In this document: one piece after another, positions 17,648 through 26,238 of the stretch | How the letters are laid out: each line of letters opens with the position of its first letter | How positions within the stretch are numbered: position 1 is the first letter of the stretch | Assembly: GCF_001424145.1 (NCBI RefSeq) | Contig: NZ_LMQM01000013.1 | Span: 1-64,000 of the forward strand | From: Chryseobacterium sp. Leaf404 | GTDB taxonomy: Bacteria > Bacteroidota > Bacteroidia > Flavobacteriales > Weeksellaceae | Reading direction: 5' to 3' | Length of the DNA stretch: 64,000 bases | Notes under the pieces: generated by a model | Databases searched by the model: none | What the model saw: only the letters and a program-made list of their open reading frames with translations | What the model was told of the DNA's origin: nothing | Program-made: the position numbers and the translations under genes

Positions 17648-18499
17648 ATGAGTAAAAGTATTGAAGAGCTGAAATCTCTTACAACACAAATCAGAAGAGA
17701 CATTTTGAGAATGGTTCACGCTGTAAATTCAGGACATCCCGGTGGAAGTTTAGGCTGTACAGAATACTTCACAGCACTTTACGGGAAAGTTTTGAATTAC
17801 AAACTTCCTTTCACAATGGAAGGTAAAAATGAAGATCATTTCTATCTTTCAAACGGACATATTTCGCCTGTCTTCTATTCTACTTTAGCCAGATTTGGAT
17901 TCTTTCCTGTAGAAGAACTGAAAACTTTCAGAAAATTAGATTCAAGATTGCAGGGTCACCCAACTACTCACGAAGGTCTGCCGGGAATCAGAATTGCTTC
18001 AGGATCTCTTGGACAGGGACTTTCTGTAGCTTTAGGCGTTGCACAGGGTAAAAAACTGGACGGTGAAGATTCTTTGGTTTACACGCTTCACGGTGACGGA
18101 GAATTGCAGGAAGGTCAGGTTTGGGAAGCATTTATGTATGCTGCCGGGAAAAAAGTAGACAATATCATTTCTACCATAGATTACAACGGTCAGCAGATTG
18201 ACGGAAGTACAGAGAACGTTCTTTCATTAGGAAATCTTCACGCAAAATTAGAAGCATTTGGATGGACAGTTCTGGAAGAGAAAAACGGCAATGATCTGGA
18301 AGCGGTAATTGCTATTTTAGAAAAAGCAAAAACAGAAACCGGAAAAGGAAAACCAGTGGTAATCATACTTCATACAATTATGGGTAACGGTGTAGATTAC
18401 ATGATGGGAACTCACGCATGGCACGGTAAAGCTCCAAATGATGAGCAGCTGGATACGGCTTTCAAACAATTATATTTAGAAGCTCCGGCTGATTACTAA
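17648..18499 (+). CDS. Transketolase, N-terminal (thiamine diphosphate-binding) subunit
   Basis: A 283-residue protein equal to the first half of a full transketolase. The thiamine diphosphate motif GDG (149-151) through Asn180 (TIDYNGQQ) is complete, as are the substrate-site histidines in NSGHPGGSLG and QGHPTTHEGLPG. It forms an enzyme with the product of the following gene, moving two-carbon units in the non-oxidative pentose phosphate pathway. The split arrangement is common in Bacteroidetes and Firmicutes. The halves are separated by 87 bp filled with inverted 7-bp repeats. Confidence 0.95.
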   Translation: MSKSIEELKSLTTQIRRDILRMVHAVNSGHPGGSLGCTEYFTALYGKVLNYKLPFTMEGKNEDHFYLSNGHISPVFYSTLARFGFFPVEELKTFRKLDSRLQGHPTTHEGLPGIRIASGSLGQGLSVALGVAQGKKLDGEDSLVYTLHGDGELQEGQVWEAFMYAAGKKVDNIISTIDYNGQQIDGSTENVLSLGNLHAKLEAFGWTVLEEKNGNDLEAVIAILEKAKTETGKGKPVVIILHTIMGNGVDYMMGTHAWHGKAPNDEQLDTAFKQLYLEAPADY

Positions 18500-18502
18500 C
18501 AT

Positions 18503-18571
18503 GAATGATCAGTGATAATTGATAAATGATTTTTCACTTGTATCAATTATCAGACATCATTTATCAATCAT
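18503..18571. repeat. Inverted array of 7-bp TGATAAT-type units
   Basis: Left arm 18503-18531 (AATGATC, AGTGATA, ATTGATA, AATGATT); right arm 18542-18571 is made of the complementary units (ATCAATT, ATCAGAC, ATCATTT, ATCAATC). It can form a long AT-rich hairpin between the two transketolase genes, and begins 3 bp after the first stop. Confidence 0.75.
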
Positions 18572-18586
18572 AAATTTAAACTTCAC

Positions 18587-19531
18587 ATGAAATATACATA
18601 TACAGAAAAAAAAGATACACGTTCAGGATTCGGGGCAGGATTGGCTGAATTGGCAGATAAAAACCCGAATGTTGTAGCCCTCTGTGCAGACCTTATCGGC
18701 TCTTTGAAAATGGAAAAATTCATCGAAAAAGCACCTGAAAGATTCTATCAGGTGGGTATTGCTGAAGCAAATATGATGGGTATTGCTGCAGGTTTGAGCA
18801 TCACAGGTAAAATTCCTTTTACCGGAACTTTTGCCAACTTTTCTACATCAAGAGTATACGACCAGATTCGTCAGTCGATTGCCTATTCAGATAAAAATGT
18901 GAAAATCTGTGCTTCTCACGCAGGTCTTACTTTAGGGGAAGACGGAGCTACGCATCAGGTTTTGGAAGACATCGGAATGATGAAAATGCTTCCCGGAATG
19001 ACGGTAATCAATCCTTGCGACTACAACCAGACCAAAGCAGCGACACTTGCCATTGCAGATCACCACGGTCCGGTTTATTTAAGATTCGGGAGACCTACTG
19101 TACCGGTTTTCATTCCTGAAGATATGCCTTTCGAAATCGGAAAAGGTATTCTTTTGCAGGAAGGAACTGATGTAACTATCGTTGCAACAGGTCATTTGGT
19201 TTGGGAATCTTTGGTTGCCGCAGATGAGCTTGAGAAAGAAGGAATTTCCTGCGAAGTCATCAATATACACACCATCAAACCTTTAGATGAAGAAATTATC
19301 TTAAAATCTGTGGAGAAAACCGGCAAAATTGTTACCGCTGAGGAGCACAATTATATTGGCGGAATGGGAGAATCTATTGCCGGAATGCTGGCAAGAAAAA
19401 GACCTACAAGACAGGAATTTGTTGCTGTGAATGACACCTTCGGAGAATCTGCTACACCTGCTGAATTAATGAAAAAATATAAAATCGACGCGGCGGCCGT
19501 GAAGGAAGCTGTGAAAAGAATTTTAGCTTAA
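18587..19531 (+). CDS. Transketolase, C-terminal (pyrimidine-binding) subunit
   Basis: A 314-residue protein carrying the pyrimidine-binding and C-terminal domains of transketolase. Catalytic Glu is in [18 protein letters not shown], and the substrate phosphate region is [19 protein letters not shown]. It completes the enzyme begun by the preceding gene. It ends at a bidirectional terminator shared with the convergent DUF2147 gene. Confidence 0.95.
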   Translation: MKYTYTEKKDTRSGFGAGLAELADKNPNVVALCADLIGSLKMEKFIEKAPERFYQVGIAEANMMGIAAGLSITGKIPFTGTFANFSTSRVYDQIRQSIAYSDKNVKICASHAGLTLGEDGATHQVLEDIGMMKMLPGMTVINPCDYNQTKAATLAIADHHGPVYLRFGRPTVPVFIPEDMPFEIGKGILLQEGTDVTIVATGHLVWESLVAADELEKEGISCEVINIHTIKPLDEEIILKSVEKTGKIVTAEEHNYIGGMGESIAGMLARKRPTRQEFVAVNDTFGESATPAELMKKYKIDAAAVKEAVKRILA

Positions 19532-19550
19532 AAACATTTTTTGAGCACTA

Positions 19551-19582
19551 AAAAAGGAGGTCATTTTTTGACCTCCTTTTTA
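19551..19582. terminator. Bidirectional terminator
   Basis: AAAAAGGAGGTCA / TGACCTCCTTTTT stem with a short T loop, A-rich on one side and T-rich on the other. Serves transketolase (+) and the DUF2147 gene (-). Confidence 0.9.
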
Positions 19583-19597
19583 TGTTATTAAAACTTC

Positions 19598-20014
19598 TTA
19601 GTTCACTTTATGCCAGGTCTGCGTTTTCACAGCAATACCCATAATTAAAGCTTTCACTTTCAAGGTGTTTCCATCTTTTTCTATTTCAGTTTTGTAACTT
19701 TTACCATCTTTGGGATTGGTAATCGTTCCGCCTACAAATTCGCCATCTTCTTTCACCAATCCTCTGATAATTTCTAAGCCCAGCAAAGGTTTATTTTTAC
19801 GGTCGTCTTTACATTTTACACAGTTGTTGTTTTCAGGTTTTATAAGAAGCTGCACCACTTTCCCGTAATACTTGCCGTCACTTTTCTTGAAAATTTCTAC
19901 AATAGATTTCGGTTTTCCCGTTTCATCATCAATGGTTTTCCACTTCCCTTCTATCTGTGCAAAAGAAAATACTCCTACGAGTGAAAACGCCAATGTAAAT
20001 AATAATTTTTTCAT
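19598..20014 (-). CDS. DUF2147 secreted protein
   Basis: A 138-residue protein with a signal peptide (LLFTLAFSLVGVFSFAQ). The mature part follows the DUF2147 pattern: IEGKWKTIDDETGKPKSIVEI at the start (split: IEGKWKTIDDE, TGKPKSIVEI), YGKVVQLL, CVKCKDDRKNKPLLGLEII and a C-terminal GKSYKTEIEKDGNTLKVKA. This family forms a lipocalin-like beta-barrel in the periplasm; function unknown. The two Cys in CVKC may bind metal or form a disulfide. Confidence 0.88.
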   Translation of the reverse strand: MKKLLFTLAFSLVGVFSFAQIEGKWKTIDDETGKPKSIVEIFKKSDGKYYGKVVQLLIKPENNNCVKCKDDRKNKPLLGLEIIRGLVKEDGEFVGGTITNPKDGKSYKTEIEKDGNTLKVKALIMGIAVKTQTWHKVN

Positions 20015-20159
20015 TTTATAAAGTTTAATTTTATTTATAGATTACTCAATTCTTGATTAGTTAAATGTATAAATTAATTTTAAACAAGCAAACATTTTTG
20101 TTATTCAAAGCATAAATAGTAATACTTTACAGAAATTTTATTTTTAAACACCGTTTAAA

Positions 20160-22088
20160 TCAGTTGAGTTTTCTGTTCATTATTCTGTTCATGTAATCCT
20201 GATACCATGCTTTCGCAGTGAGTTTTCCTTTTTCTACCTCGGCAGTTTTCAGTTTATCGATTTGGTTGTTTTCAAAACCTAAATCATTTTTAAAATAAAC
20301 GCCCGTAATATCTTTACCGTCGAATCTGTACATATAATTTCCGTAAATAAACTGCTCAGAACTTCCGTCTGAATTCACAATCAACGGCTGGTATTGTTTT
20401 TCACTCAAAAGACTTCTGCCCCAACTTCTGATTTTTTTATTGTAACCCATCAAATCTGCCAAAGTTGGATAGATATCAATCTGCTGCGCTAATTCAGGAT
20501 TAACACCTTTCAGCTGATAAGCAGGATTCGGAGAATAAAACAGCAGCGGAACAGCAAAACGGTTCATCGCTTTTTCATATTCCGGATAAGCAATCTGATT
20601 GGTGTGATCGCCCGTAAACACAAAGATGGTATTGTTAAACCAAGGCTGCTTTCGGGCAGTTTCAAAATACTTTTTAATGGCATAATCGGTGTACTGCATT
20701 GGCTCATGCATTTCAATTTTTCCTTTTTTAAATTTGCCCTGATACTTTTCCGGAATTTTAAAAGGATGATGTGAGGAAGCGGTAAAAACGGTCGCCAAAA
20801 AAGGTTGTTTTTTGCCTGAATTTTTTGCGAAATACTGTAAAAACGGTTCGTCCCAAATCGCCCACATACCATCAAAATCTTTTGAATTATTGTATTCGTT
20901 CAGTCCGTAATAATTTTTAAATCCTAAAATATTTCCAAAACCTAAAAATCCCATCGAACCGTTCGGTGCACCGTGATAGAAGGAAGTTTCATAACCCAAA
21001 TCATTGCAGACCGAAACAATCGACTGAATTTTCTGGTTAGAATAAGGCGAACTTGTAAAAGCATCCGTCAGACTCGGAATTCCCGCCAGAATACTGCTCA
21101 TACCGTGAATCGACTGCCGTCCGTTGGCAAAAGTATTCGGAAAAATCAGACTTTCATTTGCCAGACTGTCGATAAACGGCGTATACGAAACGTAATCTTT
21201 AATATTTTTATATCTATTAAACGCTCCGGAATATTCCCTTCCAAAAGATTCTACTATGAAAATAATGATATTGGGTTTATCCTGCACCTGCCTTCCATAG
21301 GTTTTGTAGGGAAAAATATTGTCGTCAATAAATTTCTCTTCCACAAAATGAACTTCCTTAAAATTATTGCTTCCCAAAGTTCTGAAAAATGAAAAAGTAG
21401 AATTCAGAACCAGATTTCCCTGAACTGGAGTTTTGACAAATTTATTGGCATCAACCAGATTAATCGGGCGTGTACTGTGTTTAAAATCGCCTCTGATTCC
21501 GCCAACGATTAAGACTGCAGAGAAACACAAAATCAGGACTGACCACAAAAAATAAGGAACTAATTTTACTGGTTTTTGGTATTTAATTTTAAATCTTTTG
21601 TAAAGAAAAACCCACAGAATCATCAAAATCACAAACCAGACAATCACAAAAGGATGTTCTTTGCCGGAAGCTGTGAAAACCTTGAGAATATTGGTTTCAT
21701 GCTGAGCCACCTGAAAAGCCGCAACCGTAAGCCTTGTCTGCGAAAATTTATAGTAAATAAAATCACCGAAATTCATCACATAAGCAATGCCGTTGGTGAT
21801 AAAATAAAGCCAGAAAAGAAACTTCTGATAACCGCTTTTAGTATTAATAACAATCGGAATGAGGCTTAAAAAAATAAAAAGCATATTCACATACAGAATC
21901 GCTGTAAGATCAAACGCAATCCCGTGAAAAGCAAGACTCAGATAGTCTGAAACGCTGTCTACTTTTATTAAATCTTTATTGAAAAACCAAAACAAAAGTC
22001 TTGCGATCTGATAAAAAACAAAGGCCAAAAAAATTCTGTAGCACAGCACAAGAATCTCATCCCTTCTGAATTCTTTGAAAAATTTCAT
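20160..22088 (-). CDS. LTA synthase-like sulfatase / phosphoglycerol transferase
   Basis: A 642-residue membrane enzyme. Five hydrophobic segments lie in residues 1-195, followed by an extracytoplasmic alkaline-phosphatase-type sulfatase domain. Metal and catalytic motifs are NIIIFIVESFGREYSG (Glu280), TFANGRQSIHG (Ser326 stands where the nucleophilic Thr of LtaS/MdoB would be) and FVFTGDHTN. Gram-positive relatives polymerise glycerol phosphate; in Gram-negative bacteria relatives transfer phosphoglycerol or phosphoethanolamine to periplasmic or outer-membrane glycans or lipids. The acceptor here is unknown. Confidence 0.88.
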   Translation of the reverse strand: MKFFKEFRRDEILVLCYRIFLAFVFYQIARLLFWFFNKDLIKVDSVSDYLSLAFHGIAFDLTAILYVNMLFIFLSLIPIVINTKSGYQKFLFWLYFITNGIAYVMNFGDFIYYKFSQTRLTVAAFQVAQHETNILKVFTASGKEHPFVIVWFVILMILWVFLYKRFKIKYQKPVKLVPYFLWSVLILCFSAVLIVGGIRGDFKHSTRPINLVDANKFVKTPVQGNLVLNSTFSFFRTLGSNNFKEVHFVEEKFIDDNIFPYKTYGRQVQDKPNIIIFIVESFGREYSGAFNRYKNIKDYVSYTPFIDSLANESLIFPNTFANGRQSIHGMSSILAGIPSLTDAFTSSPYSNQKIQSIVSVCNDLGYETSFYHGAPNGSMGFLGFGNILGFKNYYGLNEYNNSKDFDGMWAIWDEPFLQYFAKNSGKKQPFLATVFTASSHHPFKIPEKYQGKFKKGKIEMHEPMQYTDYAIKKYFETARKQPWFNNTIFVFTGDHTNQIAYPEYEKAMNRFAVPLLFYSPNPAYQLKGVNPELAQQIDIYPTLADLMGYNKKIRSWGRSLLSEKQYQPLIVNSDGSSEQFIYGNYMYRFDGKDITGVYFKNDLGFENNQIDKLKTAEVEKGKLTAKAWYQDYMNRIMNRKLN

Positions 22089-22234
22089 GCAATAATATCG
22101 TTTAAAAAATCTTCAGCCTGATGTACAATTCTTTATGATGGTCGACCTTCATTTTTACGCTTCAAATTTACGTCAAATTCATATTAATTTAATTTTTAAT
22201 TCATATTAACCCACGCTGAAAATTTTAAAAAATG

Positions 22235-22242
22235 TAATTTTG
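22235..22242 (+). promoter_or_regulatory. -7 box 5 nt before the pssA start codon
   Basis: TAATTTTG followed by CTGAC and then ATG. If used, transcription would start at or next to the start codon (leaderless mRNA). No TTG at -33. Confidence 0.4.
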
Positions 22243-22247
22243 CTGAC

Positions 22248-23000
22248 ATGAATTTCATTAAAAACAATCTTGCCAACGCCATAACGCTGGGAAACCTTTT
22301 TTCGGGCTGTGTGGGTGCTGTGCATTTGATTTTGGGCGATTACCAGACAACGGCAATCTGCATTATTTTGTCGCTGGTTTTAGACTTTTTCGACGGTTTT
22401 GTGGCAAGAGCTTTGAAGGCTAATTCTAATCTCGGAACTCAACTCGATTCTTTGGCGGATATGGTAAGCTTCGGCTTGATTCCAGGACTGGCGATGTTTA
22501 AAATGCTGGAGCCTTTCGGCAATGAAGTTTTTGGAATGCAGTTGCCTTTCGCCATTAAATATTTTGGATTTCTGATAACGCTTTTCTCATGTCTAAGGCT
22601 CGCAATTTTCAATTTGGATGAAGACCAGAAATATTATTTTAAAGGTTTGAATACGCCGAGTAATACGATTTTGATTTTTGGAATTTATCTTCTCACACAA
22701 ATTTTATTTTCTAAAAACACATTCATTCCACAGATTATAACCACGGGGGAAATGGATACAATTCATTTTTCTGTTGAAGTTTTGCTCATAATAACAATTA
22801 TAAGCTCATGGCTTTTAATTTCACCTATCAAAATGATTGCAATGAAATTTAAGTCGATGAAACTGCAGGATAATTATTCAAAACTCGCATTATTAATCGG
22901 TGCAATTTTAATTTTAGTTATCTTTCAATTTGTCGGAATTCCATTGGTAATTCTTTATTATATTTTCATTTCTTTAGTATTTCAAAAGCAATTGAAATAG
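22248..23000 (+). CDS. pssA: CDP-diacylglycerol--serine O-phosphatidyltransferase
   Basis: Integral membrane enzyme of 250 residues that makes phosphatidylserine, the precursor of phosphatidylethanolamine. The CDP-alcohol phosphotransferase motif is complete: Asp46, Asp49-Gly50, Ala53-Arg54, Gly63, Asp67 and Asp71. About seven or eight hydrophobic segments follow the expected topology. The motif alone does not separate PssA from phosphatidylglycerophosphate synthase, but the short N-terminus (NNLANAITLGNLFSGCVG) and length fit type II PssA. Confidence 0.88.
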   Translation: MNFIKNNLANAITLGNLFSGCVGAVHLILGDYQTTAICIILSLVLDFFDGFVARALKANSNLGTQLDSLADMVSFGLIPGLAMFKMLEPFGNEVFGMQLPFAIKYFGFLITLFSCLRLAIFNLDEDQKYYFKGLNTPSNTILIFGIYLLTQILFSKNTFIPQIITTGEMDTIHFSVEVLLIITIISSWLLISPIKMIAMKFKSMKLQDNYSKLALLIGAILILVIFQFVGIPLVILYYIFISLVFQKQLK

Positions 23001-23053
23001 CATTAAATTAAATTTTCAAATTAACCCGTTCTCAAATTTTCAAATTAAACATC

Positions 23054-23818
23054 ATGAACTTAAAACTATATAAACCCCTTTGCGTTTTCGACCTTGAAAC
23101 AACAGGAACCAACGTCGGAAAAGACCGCATAGTTGAAATCTGCATCCTGAAAGTAAACCCAGATTCATCAAGAGAAAGCAAAACATGGAAAGTTAATCCT
23201 GAAATGCCGATTCCCGCAGAATCGAGTGCTGTACACGGAATTTACGATGAAGATGTGAAAGATGCACCAACTTTCAGAGAAATTGCCTCAAAAGTGGTTG
23301 AGATGATTACCGGTGCTGATTTGGGAGGATTTAATTCTAACCGTTTTGATGTTCCTTTATTGGCGGAAGAATTGCTTCGTGCAGATTTTGATTTTGATTT
23401 AAGCAAATTCAAATTAGTGGATGCACAAACCATTTACCACAAAAAAGAGCCCCGAAATCTTGGTGCAGCCTATCAGTTTTACTGTGGTAAAGTTTTGGAA
23501 AACGCCCACTCGGCTGAAGCGGATGTGATGGCAACGTTTGAAGTTCTGGACGCCCAGGTTGGAAAATATGAAGACATTCCAAATGAAATCAATGCTTTAA
23601 GTGAATTTACTTTCCACAACAAAAACGCTGACCTTGCCGGTTTTATCGGAATTAATGATAAAGATATTCCTGTTTTCAACTTTGGAAAATACAAAGGTCA
23701 GGCAGTAAAAGATGTGTTTAATAAAGATTTAGGATATTACGGATGGCTGCAGAATGCCGATTTCCCGTTGTACACAAAGAAAGTTTTTACTAAAATTCAG
23801 CTGACGGGCAAGGCTTGA
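23054..23818 (+). CDS. DnaQ-like 3'-5' exonuclease
   Basis: A 254-residue DEDDh exonuclease. Metal ligands are Asp13 and Glu15 (VFDLETTG), Asp99 (NSNRFDVPLL), and His152 with Asp157 (AHSAEADVM). The C-terminal 60 residues form an extra small domain (FNFGKYKGQAVKDVF ... YYGWLQNADFP) seen in many Bacteroidetes homologues. It could be the proofreading epsilon subunit of DNA polymerase III or a separate repair nuclease; nothing in the context decides. Confidence 0.9.
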   Translation: MNLKLYKPLCVFDLETTGTNVGKDRIVEICILKVNPDSSRESKTWKVNPEMPIPAESSAVHGIYDEDVKDAPTFREIASKVVEMITGADLGGFNSNRFDVPLLAEELLRADFDFDLSKFKLVDAQTIYHKKEPRNLGAAYQFYCGKVLENAHSAEADVMATFEVLDAQVGKYEDIPNEINALSEFTFHNKNADLAGFIGINDKDIPVFNFGKYKGQAVKDVFNKDLGYYGWLQNADFPLYTKKVFTKIQLTGKA

Positions 23819-23952
23819 TTTAACCACAAATCGAAGATTATCTCCTTACAGTCGATCAATGTTATTTCGATGGAGTCAAAAATCACAAAAGTTTTTTAGG
23901 TTTAGATTTATGGTTCTGATTTGTTAAAGTTCAAATAAGGTTTGAAAACATT

Positions 23953-24033
23953 TTGACACATAAGTCACATTAGTTTTTTTTTAAAATCTTTGTGAAGAAT
24001 TAGAATACTTAAGATTGAAAATCGAAGATTTTC
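23953..24033 (+). repeat. Second copy of the GAAAATC-GAA-GATTTTC repeat
   Basis: Starts TTGACACATAAGTCACATT and ends with the palindrome at 24017-24033, matching 14357-14437. It lies in the 411-bp gap after the exonuclease gene, which holds two repeat families and no gene. Confidence 0.7.
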
Positions 24034-24075
24034 TTTTGGGGTGAACACTTTGGACACCTGCTTTAAAAGTTAATA

Positions 24076-24136
24076 GCCACGAATGCACGAATTTTTATTG
24101 TAATGCGCTATGTAAATTTATTCGTGTGTTCGTGGG
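24076..24136. repeat. Second copy of the GCCACGAATGCACGAAT palindrome
   Basis: Arms 24076-24092 and 24120-24136 pair with about two mismatches. Followed, as in the first copy, by AATCTGTG-type short repeats (about 24141-24170). Confidence 0.75.
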
Positions 24137-24229
24137 AAAACCTGTGGAATCCGTGAAATCTGTGTGACACAAAACATTCGTGGCACAGAAATCTGTATAT
24201 TCTTTGGGAAACAAAAAATTAAAAAAAGT

Positions 24230-24628
24230 ATGAGTGATTTAGTTAAATTCAAATTCTACGAAACTGCTTTGGAAGCCAACCGCGATAAGCAGATTTTGGC
24301 TGAAAGCGGCATCAACAGTTTTATTGCCAACGAACAGCTGATACAGTCGGATTGGTTGCTTTCGCAGGCTGTTGGCGGAATTCAGTTACAGGTTTTTGAA
24401 GAAGATATTGAAAAAGCCGGACAGGTTTTGAAAGACTACAAGGAAAACGACGAATTTGCACTTGAAGTAGATCATACCATCGAGAATCCGGATTTTGATT
24501 TTGTCTGTCCAAAATGCGGCTCAAATCATCTCTACAAAGATGACAGCTCGACGAGTTTCTTCGGAATATCAGTTCTGTCGAGTGAAAATTATATCTGCTA
24601 TTATTGTGGGAATAAGTTTAAGCATTGA
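24230..24628 (+). CDS. DUF2007 protein with a C-terminal zinc ribbon
   Basis: I start at ATG 24230 (MSDLVKFKFYETALEANRDK), where family homology begins, not at the upstream frame opening inside the repeat. The 132-residue protein has the DUF2007 fold (residues about 3-75: EANRDKQILAESGINSFIAN, GGIQLQVFEEDIEKAGQVL), resembling signal-transducing PII-like small domains, then a zinc ribbon CPKCGSNHLY ... CYYCGNKF. Role unknown; other family members are often fused to membrane or ribbon domains. A heptad repeat starts directly after its stop. Confidence 0.85.
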   Translation: MSDLVKFKFYETALEANRDKQILAESGINSFIANEQLIQSDWLLSQAVGGIQLQVFEEDIEKAGQVLKDYKENDEFALEVDHTIENPDFDFVCPKCGSNHLYKDDSSTSFFGISVLSSENYICYYCGNKFKH

Positions 24629-24669
24629 GAAGATGGAAGCGGGAAGTTGGAAGATGGGAATAGGAAGAT
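24629..24669 (+). repeat. 7-bp tandem repeat, GGAAGNN type
   Basis: Units GAAGAT, GGAAGCG, GGAAGTT, GGAAGAT, GGGAATA, GGAAGAT, starting on the first base after the DUF2007 stop codon. The same type recurs at 62292-62312, right after murA. Confidence 0.85.
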
Positions 24670-24712
24670 TAAAATAATGAAAATATCGGATTATTCACAA
24701 CCGATAAAAATT

Positions 24713-24729
24713 CCCCTACTTTGGAGGGG
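24713..24729. repeat. CCCCTAC-TTT-GGAGGGG palindrome
   Basis: Short GC-rich inverted repeat in the 438-bp gap 24629-25066. That gap holds no gene and consists almost wholly of repeat units. Confidence 0.5.
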
Positions 24730-24838
24730 TGGCGAAAAATCTTTGATTTTTTGACGGGGTGGTTTACCACGTTTTTTGCTAATATGGCTAGAAATTTCAA
24801 TTTAAAACAAAAAATTGAAAAGAATATACCATCTTAAC

Positions 24839-24957
24839 TAGCCCCGATTGCAGCGGCATCCTTTTTTGTTATTGCGATGGCGTAAAATTCAACGGATTTC
24901 TTCACTTTGTTCGCAAGAACACAAAAGATACAGCGGAAAGCGGGAAAAAGCTCCCGA
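24839..24957. repeat. Long palindromic repeat, GTTATTGCGATG family, copy 1
   Basis: About 120 bp starting TAGCCCCGATTGCAGCGGC, with TTTTTTGTTATTGCGATG, a central spacer, TTGTTCGCAA and GCGGAAAGCGGGA. Its inner arms are decayed. The better preserved copy is at 40624-40738. Confidence 0.7.
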
Positions 24958-24964
24958 AAAAATA

Positions 24965-24992
24965 AGTAATGAGTAATCATTAATGAGTAATA
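24965..24992 (+). repeat. 7-bp tandem repeat, AGTAATG type
   Basis: Units AGTAATG, AGTAATC, ATTAATG, AGTAATA. Same type as 52837-52864 and, inverted, 14560-14580 and 62331-62351. Confidence 0.8.
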
Positions 24993-25007
24993 AATTGAGG
25001 ATGAAGT

Positions 25008-25055
25008 GATATTGCTATCCCGAATGGTTCGGGACAGACTGTTCCTCGAAATGAC
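25008..25055 (+). repeat. Short copy of the right cassette repeat core
   Basis: ATATTGCTATCCCGAA ... TCGGGACAGACTGTTCCTCGAAATGAC closely matches internal parts of the large repeats at 33686-33961 and 35653-35937 (ATTGCTTCCCAGAAG ... TCGGGACAGGTTGTTCCTCGCAATGAC). Contains a TCCCGAA/TTCGGGA palindrome. Confidence 0.7.
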
Positions 25056-25066
25056 ATATAAATTTT

Positions 25067-25672
25067 ATGAAAATAATCTGCATAGGAAGAAATTACAGCG
25101 AGCACGCTAAAGAACTGGGAAATGCAATTCCCGATAAACCGGTGATTTTTATGAAACCCGATACAGCGGTTTTGAAAGGAAATGATTTTTATATTCCTGA
25201 GTTTTCGAATGATGTGCATTACGAGCTTGAAGTAGTAGTAAAAATCTCAAAAGGCGGAAAATACATTCAGAAAGAAGCGGCTCATAAACATTATGATGAA
25301 ATCGGTTTAGGAATTGATTTTACTGCGAGGGATTTGCAAAGCGACCTGAAATCCAAAGGTCTTCCTTGGGAACTGGCGAAAGGGTTTGACGGTTCTGCAG
25401 TTGTGGGAAGTTTCTTTAAAAAGGAAAACTACAATCTTGAATCTTTGAATTTTTCACTTTTAAAGAACAGAGAGAAAGTTCAGGATGGAAATTCAAAAGA
25501 TATGATTTTTACGGTTGACGACATTATTGCTTTCGTCTCTCAATATTTTACACTGAGAGTCGGAGACTTGATTTTTACAGGAACTCCGGCTGGCGTTGGG
25601 AAAGTTTCTGAGAACGATATTTTGGAAGCTTTTCTGGAAGATGAGAAAGTTTTGGATTTGAGAATCCTTTAA
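25067..25672 (+). CDS. Fumarylacetoacetate hydrolase family protein
   Basis: A 201-residue cytoplasmic enzyme of the FAH fold. The opening MKIICIGRNYSEHAKEL and PVIFMKPDTAVL, the metal site ELEVVVKI (two Glu), and GIDFTARDLQSDLKSKGLPW with GDLIFTGTPAGVG are typical of the short FAHD1/YcgM-like group. That group includes acylpyruvate hydrolases and oxaloacetate decarboxylases; the exact substrate is not readable. It stands alone between a repeat-filled gap and the universal stress gene. Confidence 0.9.
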   Translation: MKIICIGRNYSEHAKELGNAIPDKPVIFMKPDTAVLKGNDFYIPEFSNDVHYELEVVVKISKGGKYIQKEAAHKHYDEIGLGIDFTARDLQSDLKSKGLPWELAKGFDGSAVVGSFFKKENYNLESLNFSLLKNREKVQDGNSKDMIFTVDDIIAFVSQYFTLRVGDLIFTGTPAGVGKVSENDILEAFLEDEKVLDLRIL

Positions 25673-25735
25673 AATTTCTTTTTCGGCATTATTTTTTGTA
25701 TCTTTAGAATAACCAAAACCTCAAAATTTAAAGTT

Positions 25736-26173
25736 ATGATTAACATTGTATTGCCCGTAGATTTCGGAGATAAAACAGAACATCTGGTAGAAGGAGCCAT
25801 AAAATTTGCCAAACAGATGGGAGCAAAAATCAATCTTATACACGTTGCACCTATGGAAATTGGTTTTGCAATCGGCGACATGGGTTACCAGTATTTTCCT
25901 GAGATTGAAGAAAACGAAATAAGAGAAGAGCTGGTACTGCTGAACAAAATAAATCAGAGAATTCTTTCACAAGGGGTGGAATGTGAACATTTATTGAAAC
26001 AGGGTGTTGCGAAGGACATCATTCTGGAATACGCTGACGATAAAAAAGCAGATTATATTGTAATGGGCTCCCATGGCAGAAGTGGAATCTATGATGTTTT
26101 CGTAGGCAGTTTAACCAAAGGGATTACGAGAGATTCTAAAATTCCTGTGCTGGTATTGCCGATACATGAATAA
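25736..26173 (+). CDS. Universal stress protein (UspA family)
   Basis: A single-domain UspA protein of 145 residues. It opens with INIVLPVDFGD and carries the ATP-binding motif GSHGRSGIYDVFVGSLTKGITRDS near the end (G-x2-G-x9-G-S/T pattern; split as GSHGRSGIYD, VFVGSLTKG). ATP-binding members act in stress survival; the specific role is unknown. Ends in a strong terminator shared with the convergent DUF6341 gene. Confidence 0.92.
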   Translation: MINIVLPVDFGDKTEHLVEGAIKFAKQMGAKINLIHVAPMEIGFAIGDMGYQYFPEIEENEIREELVLLNKINQRILSQGVECEHLLKQGVAKDIILEYADDKKADYIVMGSHGRSGIYDVFVGSLTKGITRDSKIPVLVLPIHE

Positions 26174-26185
26174 AAGTATAAACGT

Positions 26186-26222
26186 AAAAAGACCGATCAA
26201 ATAAAATTTGACCGGTCTTTTT
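26186..26222. terminator. Bidirectional terminator
   Basis: Stem of 17 bp with one mismatch (AAAAAGACCGATCAAAT / ATTTGACCGGTCTTTTT) between the convergent stress and DUF6341 genes. Confidence 0.92.
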
Positions 26223-26238
26223 CTATATAACCAATTAA

